Of a stretch of DNA of 64,000 nt, positions 37,881 to 46,070 are shown in pieces. How positions within the stretch are numbered: the first letter of the stretch is position 1; the number at the start of each line of letters is the position of its first letter. Below the pieces are notes generated by a model. That model had not been told where the DNA came from. It did not search any database and was given only the letters and a program-made list of their open reading frames with translations. This DNA is from Streptomyces zhihengii (GTDB lineage: Bacteria; Actinomycetota; Actinomycetes; Streptomycetales; Streptomycetaceae). The stretch is from assembly GCF_016919245.1 (NCBI RefSeq), contig NZ_JAFEJA010000003.1, forward strand, positions 62,001 through 126,000, in the 5' to 3' direction. A program made the position numbers and the translations under genes.

Positions 37881-38936
37881 ATGCCCCGTCCCATGAGCAC
37901 TCCGCGCCTGCGAGTCTGCGTTGCCGCAGCCACCCTCCTGATCGGTCTGACCGCCTGCGGCGGCGAGAGCGGTGACCACGGCAAGGGCGACGGCACGACC
38001 GACGGCGCCTCACGGCAGTTCCCGATGACGATCGAACACGCGCTTGGCACCACGGAGATTCCTTCCAAGCCTCAGCGTGTCGCCACCGTGAACTGGGCCA
38101 ACGACGAGGTCCCGCTCGCGCTCGGGGTGGTGCCGGTCGGCATGGCCAAGGCCACCTTCGGCGACGACGACAACGACGGCGTACTGCCGTGGACCGAGGA
38201 CCGCCTGAAGGAACTCGGAGCCAAGACCCCGGTCCTGTTCGACGAGACCGACGGAATCGACTTCGAGGCGGTGGCGGACACCAAGCCGGACGTCATCCTG
38301 GCCGCGTACTCCGGACTGACCAAGCAGGACTACGAGACTCTGAGCCAGATCGCTCCCGTCGTCGCCTATCCCGACGCGCCGTGGGCCACCCCGTGGCGCG
38401 ACATCATCCGCCAGAACAGCAAGGCGATCGGCCTCGGAACCGAGGGCGACCAGCTCATCGGCCGCATCGAGGGACAGATCACCGAGACCGCCGCCAAGTA
38501 CCCGCAGCTCAAGGGCAAGTCGGCGATGTTCATGACCCACGTCTCGTCCAAGGACGTGAGCGAGGTCGGCTTCTATAGCGCGCATGACACCCGGACGCAG
38601 TTCTTCACCGACCTCGGCATGAGAATCCCGGACAGCGTCTCTGAAGCCTCCCAGGGCACCAAGAAGTTCGTCCTCAGCAAGAGCGCGGAGCACATCGACG
38701 ACTTCAACGACGTCGACATCGTCACCGGCTACGGCGACAGCAAGAACGAGCTGCTCAACGCCCTGAAGAAGGACCCGCTGACCTCCAAGCTCAAGGCCGT
38801 CCAGCAGGGCTCCGTCTACCTGCTGCCCGACAGCACGCCCCTGGCCACTGCGGCCAACCCGACGCCTCTGTCGATCTCGTACGTCCTTGACGACTACCTC
38901 AAGGAGCTCGCCAAGGCCGCGGAAAAGGCGGAATGA
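37881..38936 (+). CDS. Iron-siderophore ABC transporter, substrate-binding lipoprotein
   Basis: 351 residues from ATG 37881 (ATG 37893 is an alternative). The lipoprotein signal peptide ends in the lipobox LTAC, with the acylated Cys followed by GGESGDHGKG. The mature part is a FecB/FepB-type periplasmic-binding fold: MTIEHALGTTEIPSKPQRVATVNW, LKPDVILAAYSGLTKQDYETLSQIAPVV, WATPWRDIIRQNSKAIG. It captures a ferric siderophore outside the membrane and passes it to the two permeases downstream, to which it is coupled by a 4-bp overlap. Siderophore type is not deducible. Confidence 0.92.
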   Translation: MPRPMSTPRLRVCVAAATLLIGLTACGGESGDHGKGDGTTDGASRQFPMTIEHALGTTEIPSKPQRVATVNWANDEVPLALGVVPVGMAKATFGDDDNDGVLPWTEDRLKELGAKTPVLFDETDGIDFEAVADTKPDVILAAYSGLTKQDYETLSQIAPVVAYPDAPWATPWRDIIRQNSKAIGLGTEGDQLIGRIEGQITETAAKYPQLKGKSAMFMTHVSSKDVSEVGFYSAHDTRTQFFTDLGMRIPDSVSEASQGTKKFVLSKSAEHIDDFNDVDIVTGYGDSKNELLNALKKDPLTSKLKAVQQGSVYLLPDSTPLATAANPTPLSISYVLDDYLKELAKAAEKAE

Positions 38937-39976
38937 CCGTCATCGAGACCCTGAGCCCGCCGGACGCCGCCCCCGCGCGGCGTCCGGCGCGCACGAGGGT
39001 GATCTGGCTGTTCGTGCTCGTCGGCGTCCTGGCGGCGTCCGTCGTCGCCTCGCTCGCCTTCGGCTCGCGCACCGTCGCCTGGTCCGACCTCTGGTCGGCC
39101 CTGGGCGGGGCGGAGGGGACCCTGGAGGAAGCCGCGGTCGCCAAGCGCATCCCCCGCACCCTGCTCGCCACCGTCGCCGGTGCCGCACTGGGCATCGCCG
39201 GGGCGGTCATGCAGGGGGTCACGCGCAACCCGCTGGCCGACCCCGGCATCCTCGGGGTCAACATGGGCGCCTCGCTCGCCGTGGTCACCGCCATCGCCTA
39301 CTTCGGCCTGGCATCGGCATCCGGATACATCTGGGTGGCGATGGCCGGCGCAGCCGTGAGCGCGGTCTTCGTGTACGCCGTCGGTTCGCTGGGGCGCGGC
39401 GGCGCCACGCCACTGAAACTCGCCCTGGCCGGCGCGGCGATCTCCGCCGCGCTCGCCTCACTCGTGAGCGCCGTCGTCCTGCCGCGCACCGACATCGGCG
39501 ACACCTTCCGGCTCTGGCAGGTCGGCACCGTGGGCGGCGCGTCGTACGACCAGCTCCGCACGGTCGCGCCCTACCTCCTCGCCGGCTTCGTCATCTGCCT
39601 CGCCTCGGCACGCTCGCTCAACTCGCTGGCCCTGGGCGACGATCTGGCAGCGGGACTCGGAGAAAGGGTCGCGCTGGTGCGGGCCGGCGCCGCCCTCGGC
39701 GCCGTGATCCTCTGCGGCGCCACGACCGCCGCCGTCGGGCCGATCGGCTTCGTCGGCCTGCTCGTCCCGCACGCCTGCCGACTCCTGATCGGCGTCGACC
39801 ACCGCTGGCTGCTGCCATTCTCCGCGCTCAGCGGCGCCGTCCTGCTGACTGTCGCGGATGTCATCGGACGGGTCGTGGCCAGACCGGCCGAGATCGACGT
39901 GGGCATCGTGACCGCCATCGTCGGCGCCCCCTTCTTCATCCACATCGTCCGCCGACAGAAAGTCACGTCCCTGTGA
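38933..39976 (+). CDS. FecCD-type siderophore permease, first subunit
   Basis: 347 residues with the family's multi-span pattern, starting VIWLFVLVGVLAASVVASLAFG. Conserved motifs: RIPRTLLATVAGAALGIAGAVMQGVTRNPLADPGILGVNMGAS near residue 65-110 and GPIGFVGLLVPHACRLLIG, the ATPase-coupling loop. It forms, with the next gene product, the membrane channel. ATGA overlap on the 5' side and GTGA on the 3' side. Confidence 0.93.
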   Translation: MTVIETLSPPDAAPARRPARTRVIWLFVLVGVLAASVVASLAFGSRTVAWSDLWSALGGAEGTLEEAAVAKRIPRTLLATVAGAALGIAGAVMQGVTRNPLADPGILGVNMGASLAVVTAIAYFGLASASGYIWVAMAGAAVSAVFVYAVGSLGRGGATPLKLALAGAAISAALASLVSAVVLPRTDIGDTFRLWQVGTVGGASYDQLRTVAPYLLAGFVICLASARSLNSLALGDDLAAGLGERVALVRAGAALGAVILCGATTAAVGPIGFVGLLVPHACRLLIGVDHRWLLPFSALSGAVLLTVADVIGRVVARPAEIDVGIVTAIVGAPFFIHIVRRQKVTSL

Positions 39977-41025
39977 GCGCCCCCGCCGCCGGCACCTCCG
40001 CGACGCTGCGGGCGGTCCACCAGGCACGCATCCGCCGCAACAGCCGACGCCGGCTCCTCCTGCTCCTCCTCCTGCTGCTCATCCTGGCCACCTTCGCCAT
40101 CACCCTCATGGCCGGGCACACCTTCTACCCGGCCCGTGACGTGCTCCGCGCCATCATGGGAGAGGACGTGCCCGGCGCCTCCTTCACCGTCGGCCGGCTC
40201 CGCCTGCCCAGAGCGGTGCTGGCCGTGACAGCGGGGTGCAGCTTCGGGGTCGCCGGCGTCACCTTCCAGACCATGCTCCGCAACCCCCTGGCCAGCCCCG
40301 ACATCATCGGTATCAGCGCCGGTGCCAGCGCCGCGGCCGCCGTCGCCATCGTCGCCCTCTCCCTCGGGGGCACCCAGGTGTCGGCCGTCGCGATCGCCGC
40401 CGCACTCGGCGTCGCCCTCCTCGTCTACGTCCTGGCCTTCCGCGACGGAGTCGCCGGCACCCGGCTCATCCTCATCGGCATCGGGATGGCCGCCCTGCTC
40501 GACAGCGTCACCTCCTACGCGCTCTCCCAAGCGGGCGGCTGGGACCTGCAGGAGGCCACGCGCTGGCTCACCGGCAGCCTGAACGGCTCCACCTGGGACG
40601 AGACGGTGCCCACGGTCATCGCCCTGCTCGTCCTCGGACCCGTCCTGCTCCACCAGAGCCGCAACCTGAACACCCTGCGGCTCGGCGACGACACCGCATC
40701 CGCGCTCGGCGTCCGCGTCGAACGCACCCGGCTCGTCGGCATCGTCGCCGCCGTGGGCCTGATCGCCTTCGCGACCGCCGCCGCGGGCCCCATCGCCTTC
40801 GTGGCCTTCCTGTCCGGGCCGATCGCCGCCCGGCTGGTGGGCGGCGGACACTCCCTCCTCCTCCCCGCCGGCCTCGTCGGCGCCCTGCTCGTGATCGTGG
40901 CCGACTTCACGGGCCAGTACGCCTTCGACACCCGCTACCCCGTAGGCATCATCACCGGCGTCCTCGGCGCCCCCTACCTCGTGTATCTCCTCGTACGCAC
41001 CAACCGAGCCGGAGGCTCACTGTGA
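39973..41025 (+). CDS. FecCD-type siderophore permease, second subunit
   Basis: 350 residues from GTG 39973. A basic start (IRRNSRRR) leads into LLLLLLLLLILATFAITLMAG; then RLRLPRAVLAVTAGCSFGVAGVTFQTMLRNPLASPDIIGISAGAS and GPIAFVAFLSGPIAARLVGG, the same landmarks as in the partner subunit. Both have about 9-10 membrane spans. An alternative long frame over this stretch on either strand is a shadow. Confidence 0.93.
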   Translation: MSAPAAGTSATLRAVHQARIRRNSRRRLLLLLLLLLILATFAITLMAGHTFYPARDVLRAIMGEDVPGASFTVGRLRLPRAVLAVTAGCSFGVAGVTFQTMLRNPLASPDIIGISAGASAAAAVAIVALSLGGTQVSAVAIAAALGVALLVYVLAFRDGVAGTRLILIGIGMAALLDSVTSYALSQAGGWDLQEATRWLTGSLNGSTWDETVPTVIALLVLGPVLLHQSRNLNTLRLGDDTASALGVRVERTRLVGIVAAVGLIAFATAAAGPIAFVAFLSGPIAARLVGGGHSLLLPAGLVGALLVIVADFTGQYAFDTRYPVGIITGVLGAPYLVYLLVRTNRAGGSL

Positions 41026-41864
41026 CCGCGTCCCACTCCCTCAGCACCGAGGACCTCACCCTCGGCTACGGCGACCGCGACATCATCCACGGCCTCGACC
41101 TCGCCCTGGAGCCGGGGCGGATCACGGTGATCGTCGGCGCCAACGCCTGCGGCAAGTCGACGCTGCTGCGCTCCATGACACGTCTCCTCCACCCCCGGGC
41201 CGGCCGCGTCCTCCTGGACGGAAAGGAGGTGCACCGACTCCCGGCCAGGGTGCTCGCCAAAAGGATCGGGCTGCTGCCGCAATCACCCGTCACCCCCGAG
41301 GGCATCACCGTGCTCGACCTCGTCGGCCGCGGCCGCCACCCGCACCAGCGGACCTTCTCCGCATGGTCGGCGCAGGACAGTGCCGCGGTGACACAGGCGC
41401 TGGAGGCCACGCATACAGCGGACCTGATCGACCGAGCCGTGGACGAACTTTCCGGCGGCCAGCGGCAGCGCGTCTGGATCGCCATGGCCCTCGCCCAGCA
41501 GACAGACGTGCTCCTCCTCGACGAGCCCACCACCTTCCTCGACATCAGCCACCAGGTCGAAGTCCTCGACCTGCTCACCGACCTCAACCGCACCCGCGGC
41601 ACCACCATCGTGATGACCCTGCACGACCTCAACCTGGCCGCACGGTACGCGGACCGCCTGATCGCCCTGGCCGACGGCCGGCTTCACGCGACCGGCACCA
41701 CCGAGGAGGTCATGACCGAGGACACCGTACGGGCCGTGTACGGCATGGACAGCCGCGTCATCGAGGACCCCGTCTCGGGGAAGCCGCTCGTGCTCCCGAT
41801 CGGCCGCCACAACTCCGCGCCCGCCACCCCGTATCAGCAGGCACGGACGAGCACGACAAACTGA
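41022..41864 (+). CDS. Siderophore ABC transporter ATPase
   Basis: 280 residues from GTG 41022. Walker A GANACGKS (39-46), Q-loop LLPQSPVTPEGITV, signature VDELSGGQRQRVWIAMALAQQ, Walker B VLLLDEPTTFLDISHQ and the switch histidine in VMTLHDLNLAARYADR. It powers ferric-siderophore import through the two preceding permeases. It is the last gene of the operon, which has no reductase or biosynthetic gene. No obvious terminator follows. Confidence 0.94.
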   Translation: MTASHSLSTEDLTLGYGDRDIIHGLDLALEPGRITVIVGANACGKSTLLRSMTRLLHPRAGRVLLDGKEVHRLPARVLAKRIGLLPQSPVTPEGITVLDLVGRGRHPHQRTFSAWSAQDSAAVTQALEATHTADLIDRAVDELSGGQRQRVWIAMALAQQTDVLLLDEPTTFLDISHQVEVLDLLTDLNRTRGTTIVMTLHDLNLAARYADRLIALADGRLHATGTTEEVMTEDTVRAVYGMDSRVIEDPVSGKPLVLPIGRHNSAPATPYQQARTSTTN

Positions 41865-43209
41865 GCGGCTCGGCGATCCTCACGGGGTTGATCCGCATCG
41901 CTCAGATCAGGTCGTCGGCACCGGTAATGCCCTGAGATCATCGATCTGCAGTGGGAGGCCTGCGTTTCCGCAATAGCTGAGGTGGCGTCAGGGCATCTTG
42001 AGGCTCCAGCAGCCGGGAGTTGAGGAATCGGTACTCCCGCCGAGACGCAACGGCTTGTGAAGCGACTGGATCGGTCCACTGATAGGGCTCCAACTCCCGG
42101 TCGGCCGAATTGTGACAGGGCGGGGCTCTTTCGGAGAGCCTCGCTTCGCTCACGGATGCCCGCCTCAATCCGGGTCGCTTCCCGGCTGCCCTCTTGGGGG
42201 CGAGTGCTACACATGCTGATCTGGGGTGGGCGTCAGCGGCTGACATGGGGCAACAGGGCCATTAAGCGGCGTCCTTGATGGCCCTGGGTAAGGCGCGAGT
42301 CTGTTGGTCACGGCATGCCGGCTAGCCGTGCTCGATTCGCAAGGATGTCACGCAACGGCAAGATTGTTGTCAAGACGGCGGTCAAGTGCTTCCAAGCACC
42401 CTTCACGTCCCGCCGCGTCCGAGTCGTCGTCAGGTGCTCCGCCAGCTGGGTCCCGCGTGATGAGGATGCCTGGGCGGTTGGCGAGCCAGAGTTAGCTGCG
42501 GCTGCGGGGCGAGGCAGAGCGCAAGTCCTCACTAGCTTCATGGAGGCGTTCAGCGCGGAAGGGTGGCCATCTGCGCGAGGCCCCGATGTCGAAGCTGCCT
42601 GGGCGAAGTCCACGGACCGGTCGGCACGCGGCGAGCGGTGGGGTGCGCCTGTGTGAGGAGGGCGCGGTCCTCGTTGTCGGTCTCTTCGATGCGGGCGATG
42701 GCAACAATGGAGGCGTCCTCAAGTCGGCGTGCCCAACTGCCGCCGACGGTCTAGCGGTCAAGGGCGGCTGCGGCAAGTCCGGCCTCCGCCAGGTCGTCGC
42801 CGTTACCGAAGATGCACACGACGAAGGCGGGATCCACGACGGCGGTTACGCTTGCCTGGTTGAGGCTGCCGACGCCGTGTGCTGCGATCCCCCTCCGTCA
42901 TATTCCTTGGTTCGACTGAGTCCCAGCTCGTCTGCCGGCCGGCGCCCTCCGCGCGGCTCAGGGCGCCTGCATTCTGACGCCGGACGAGCCGACTCCTACG
43001 GCATCGAAGGGTTTGGCGAACACATTCAGGCGGCCTCAAGTAGACAGCCCACACACTCCGGGCCGGACGGTGGTCGCAGCCACTTGACCGTCCCGCCCGG
43101 CTTTCTTGCCGAGCGGACCGTTTCGACCATGCCGAGGAGCAGCCTGGTGGCTGATGACCGGCGAAGATCCCCATCGAGGGGAATAGTTCGTCACTCGCAC
43201 GGCGCCGGT
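41865..43209. other. Gene-free region after the siderophore operon
   Basis: About 1.3 kb. A minus-strand relic at 42640-42870 reads AVVDPAFVVCIFGNGDDLAEAGLAAAALDR, an in-frame TAG, then WARRLEDASIVAIARIEETD, like a broken small protein (possibly PIN-type); no complete gene is present. Confidence 0.4.
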
Positions 43210-43998
43210 CGGGTCATCCCCGGGGCATACGAGGAGCAGGGAGGACAGAGAACGGCGTCTCCCGGCAACGCAGGGCAACTGCCTCAACCACTACCACCTA
43301 TGGGGCGGTGAGAGTAGACGCGCGAGCCATCCTCACACGAGCGATGCACTCCGGGCAGTGACAGACAGAATTCTTGCACCCTGGATCGTCTTGCCGCCAC
43401 CCGGAAGCCGTTCTCATGCGCCTGTCAATGAACCGGGAGCATCCCCGGGACGCACAGGGAGCAGGCGACGGCAGCCCGATCAACAGCCGCCCACAGGAGC
43501 ATCCCCGGACGAGCAGGGAACAGAGGCAGATCAAGCCGCGCGCCGACCGTGGCTCAGGGCCATCCCCATGCGGGGGCTCACCATCAAGTGCGCACGAAGA
43601 CGCATGGCACCGGAGGGACGATCCCCGCCGGTGGAGGGCAGGGGCATCTGCACGTTCTTCCTTGGCTCAGAACCAGCCCCACACAGCGAGGGGGAGCAGG
43701 CGATCACGACAGGTGGGGTGGCTGCTGGGGGGCCGCCCTGCCCGTGGGGAAACATGGCCACCATGATCAACGCGCTCACTGCCCACGGACCATCCCCGCG
43801 TGTGGTGGGGAACAGGCAGCGGCGAGTTGCAGACGGACTCACGCACCGGATCATCCCCACGCATGCCGGGGAACTTTGCCACGTCGAGGTCTTCCCGTCG
43901 GAAGGGTCAACCCCGCGCGGGGCGGGGAGCAGCACATCGTCGACGACCACGGCTTGGGCGCGGCCGGATCATCCTCACGTATGCCGGAGCATCTCACG
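43210..43998. CRISPR. Eroded type I-E-like CRISPR array E (about 13 units)
   Basis: Cores on the plus strand at about 43215, 43327, 43440, 43500, 43561, 43620, 43674, 43733, 43791, 43852, 43908 and 43970; from 43440 onward the spacing is regular (60, 61, 59, 54, 59, 58, 61, 56, 62). Units such as GGACCATCCCCGCGTGTGG and GGATCATCCCCACGCATG are close to the type I-E consensus. Same orientation as arrays C and D. Confidence 0.75.
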
Positions 43999-44041
43999 CG
44001 TTTGTAAGTGCTTCACCAGAGCAATCCGCTCCCACCAATTA

Positions 44042-44072
44042 TTGCACCTTGAACCATTGGATCAAGGTGCAA
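44042..44072. terminator. Hairpin after array E
   Basis: TTGCACCTTGA (44042-44052) pairs perfectly with TCAAGGTGCAA (44062-44072). It lies 45 bp after the last repeat; it could end a transcript entering from the right or belong to a leader. The 250 bp from here to 44319 hold no gene. Confidence 0.45.
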
Positions 44073-44319
44073 CAAGCTCATCCGACCCGGCAGAACGTGC
44101 GTAGCTGAATGACGTAGGTTGCCTCCAGGCAGCGCACGGTCTGTGCGCGGCGGCCACGCGAGGGGCGCAGTGTTCGCCAGGGCATACAGGCCCCGGGGCG
44201 GCGGGTTTTGCGCATCGGATACTCCCCCACGGAGCGCGCCCTGTCGCGTCCAGGTCACCGTCAGCGAGGCCAAGTTCAGGGCGAGTTGAACCGGTAGACA
44301 CAGACTGCGGCAGGGAGCG

Positions 44320-44946
44320 CTAGTCGAGGCGCTCTCCTGTACCGTACTGCTCGGCCGCCGAGGTCGTGTGGTCACTCTTCCCCTCAACACGGGCAGGCGC
44401 GGTAGCAATCTCGGCGGCAAAAGGTTCAAGGTGGGGCCGCGGGGCTTTGTCTTCCGCTTCGTGTAGTGGGCCGACCGCCGTCAGAACGGGCTGGTGGCGC
44501 TGATCAGCTGCACTGATCCGGGCCTCGAGGTCAGCCCGTCGGTACCAGGTGCGGCCGTGCCGGTGAATGATGGGCAGGTGTCCATCCTTGCCGTAGCCCC
44601 GGACAGTGGAGGCCCGCGTCTCCAGTACAGCTGCGGCCTCCTGGTCTGTGAGCAGATCGTCTGGATGTGTCTCTCCCGGCGGCACCGCAGGGGGCCACAT
44701 GCCGTCGCTGACCGCGTCTGTGTCCGGCTGCGTCCCGTCGTGCCCGGATCCAGGCGGCCGGGGCGAGCCCGCAAGAAATGCGCGAGCCAACTCCTCGTCG
44801 TAGAGGCGCAGACGTCCTCCCTCGTTAACCAGCGGCACCCGGCTGCGCATGTTCGCGCCTTCGTTGCGTTGCCAGGTCTTGAGCACCATCCTCCGCTCAG
44901 CGGCAATGTCAGCTTCGGTCAGGGCGGGTCGACCGCGGGGGATCAC
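44320..44946 (-). CDS. Helix-turn-helix (excisionase/MerR-like) DNA-binding protein
   Basis: 208 residues from GTG 44946; an inner ATG near 44886 is an alternative. N-terminal residues 8-60 contain ALTEADIAAERRMVLKTWQRNEGANMRSRVPLVNEGGRLRLYDEELARAFLAG, a site-specific-looking winged-helix segment. A second winged HTH near residues 97-145 reads LLTDQEAAAVLETRASTVRGYGKDGHLPIIHRHGRTWYRRADLEARI, the pattern of HTH_17/excisionase-like proteins. Probably a small DNA-binding protein of a mobile element or plasmid (for example of a transfer or partition system). No integrase is adjacent. Confidence 0.72.
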   Translation of the reverse strand: MIPRGRPALTEADIAAERRMVLKTWQRNEGANMRSRVPLVNEGGRLRLYDEELARAFLAGSPRPPGSGHDGTQPDTDAVSDGMWPPAVPPGETHPDDLLTDQEAAAVLETRASTVRGYGKDGHLPIIHRHGRTWYRRADLEARISAADQRHQPVLTAVGPLHEAEDKAPRPHLEPFAAEIATAPARVEGKSDHTTSAAEQYGTGERLD

Positions 44947-45350
44947 GACGCGCTCCTCGGGGCGGTGCAGGGTCGCGTGCGGCCCGCGGGGAAGAGTGCA
45001 GAAGACAGACTGCGGGGCATGTCACCCTCCTTGTAGGGAGGTGCGGGCAGGTTGAGGCGATCGAGTTCAGCCGACTTGTTTTGGTGCGGCGAAGCCGTGC
45101 CGTCCGCGGCGGGCCCGCCTCCACCAAGCAGGCGCTTTCGGCGTAGGGCCCGGCGCTTGTGCCTCCGCAAGCTCCGATCGCAGTCGGCTGAGGCGGTTCG
45201 GCTACGGCAACACATGCTGGGCCGAAGCTGCACGAAGTGACGCCCAGCTCGGGGGTTCCAGAGGGCGAGCAAGCTACTTCGCCGTCTGCAGTTGCAAGCA
45301 TGCCCCCATCCCTCGTCTGCGCCTTTGGGAATGAGGCTGGGCGGGTGTCT

Positions 45351-45503
45351 TGATGCACCCCTTCTGCCCGTGCGGGCCCTTCGTGGCGAGGAGCGGGCAC
45401 AACATTTGGGCAGGTGCGATGTCATGGTGTCACGGGGGGCGGCACCCCCGCGTCACGCCCGGTGCACCCGTGTCCTCCCTGTCGCGGCGTACCGGGCGTG
45501 GCA
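45351..45503. repeat. 150-bp hairpin element, copy 1
   Basis: Starts TGATGCACCCC, continues CTGCCCGT...GGCCCT...GGTGCGAT and ends in a hairpin with arms GTCACGCCCGGTGCACC (about 45452-45468) and GGCGTACCGGGCGTGGC (45486-45502). The second copy at 45796 shares the order of these blocks. Confidence 0.55.
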
Positions 45504-45795
45504 TTTTTCGCTCTATGGCTCACAGAGCCCTGACCTGGCTTCTCAGCGTTGGCCTAGGTGCATACTGGCCTGCCCGAGGCCCTGCCCCGTTCCGGGCACA
45601 CTCGGTCCAGTCAGTCGCTGACGCATGCGGCTCGAGTGGCGGCCGCGCTGATGCCACGGACTCCGCGCGGTGTGTTGGCAGGAAGCGCATGAGCGGGAGT
45701 CCTTAGACATTCGCGTGTGGACCCACGGCGTCTCGATGCTGGGTACGTCAGTTGTTCGGGCGGCCCACGGACAGCGGTTCAACAGGGGGTGCGGT

Positions 45796-45948
45796 GATGC
45801 ATCCTCCTTGCCCGTAAGGCCCTGGTTCGGCGCTGAGCACACGCCGCATGTGGCCGGTGCGATTGAGTGGCCTAACGGGGAGCACCACCCCCGCGCCATG
45901 CCCGGCGCACTCCCACCTGCCCTGTCGCGGGTGCGCCGGGCGTGGCCA
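45796..45948. repeat. 150-bp hairpin element, copy 2
   Basis: Starts TGATGCATCCTC and follows copy 1 through GCCCGT, GGCCCT, GGTGCGAT and CACCCCCGCG, ending in arms GCCATGCCCGGCGCAC and GTGCGCCGGGCGTGGC. The changes in the arms are paired (T to C with A to G), so the fold is kept although the sequence differs. Confidence 0.55.
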
Positions 45949-46070
45949 TACTCCGTTCTGCGGGGTTGTGTCGCCACGGGATATTCAGGCATGCAGGAGG
46001 AGCCGCTTCTGTTCCTAGGGATGGATGGCTTCGAGGGCTGGACGCCATCGCGAGGGACAGTGCCGCTTCG

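Larger units (their letters stand above)
44947..46070. other. Gene-free region with duplicated hairpin element
   Basis: About 1.1 kb with no supportable gene. It contains two diverged copies of a 150-bp element (45351-45503 and 45796-45948). Confidence 0.45.

Noticed and set aside
38887..41025. 712-residue plus-strand frame
   Set aside because: Its first 360 residues are the shadow of permease 1; only the part from GTG 39973 is real.
42640..42870. PIN-toxin-like relic on the minus strand
   Set aside because: An in-frame stop and lack of a start or partner antitoxin; the similarity is only a pattern impression.
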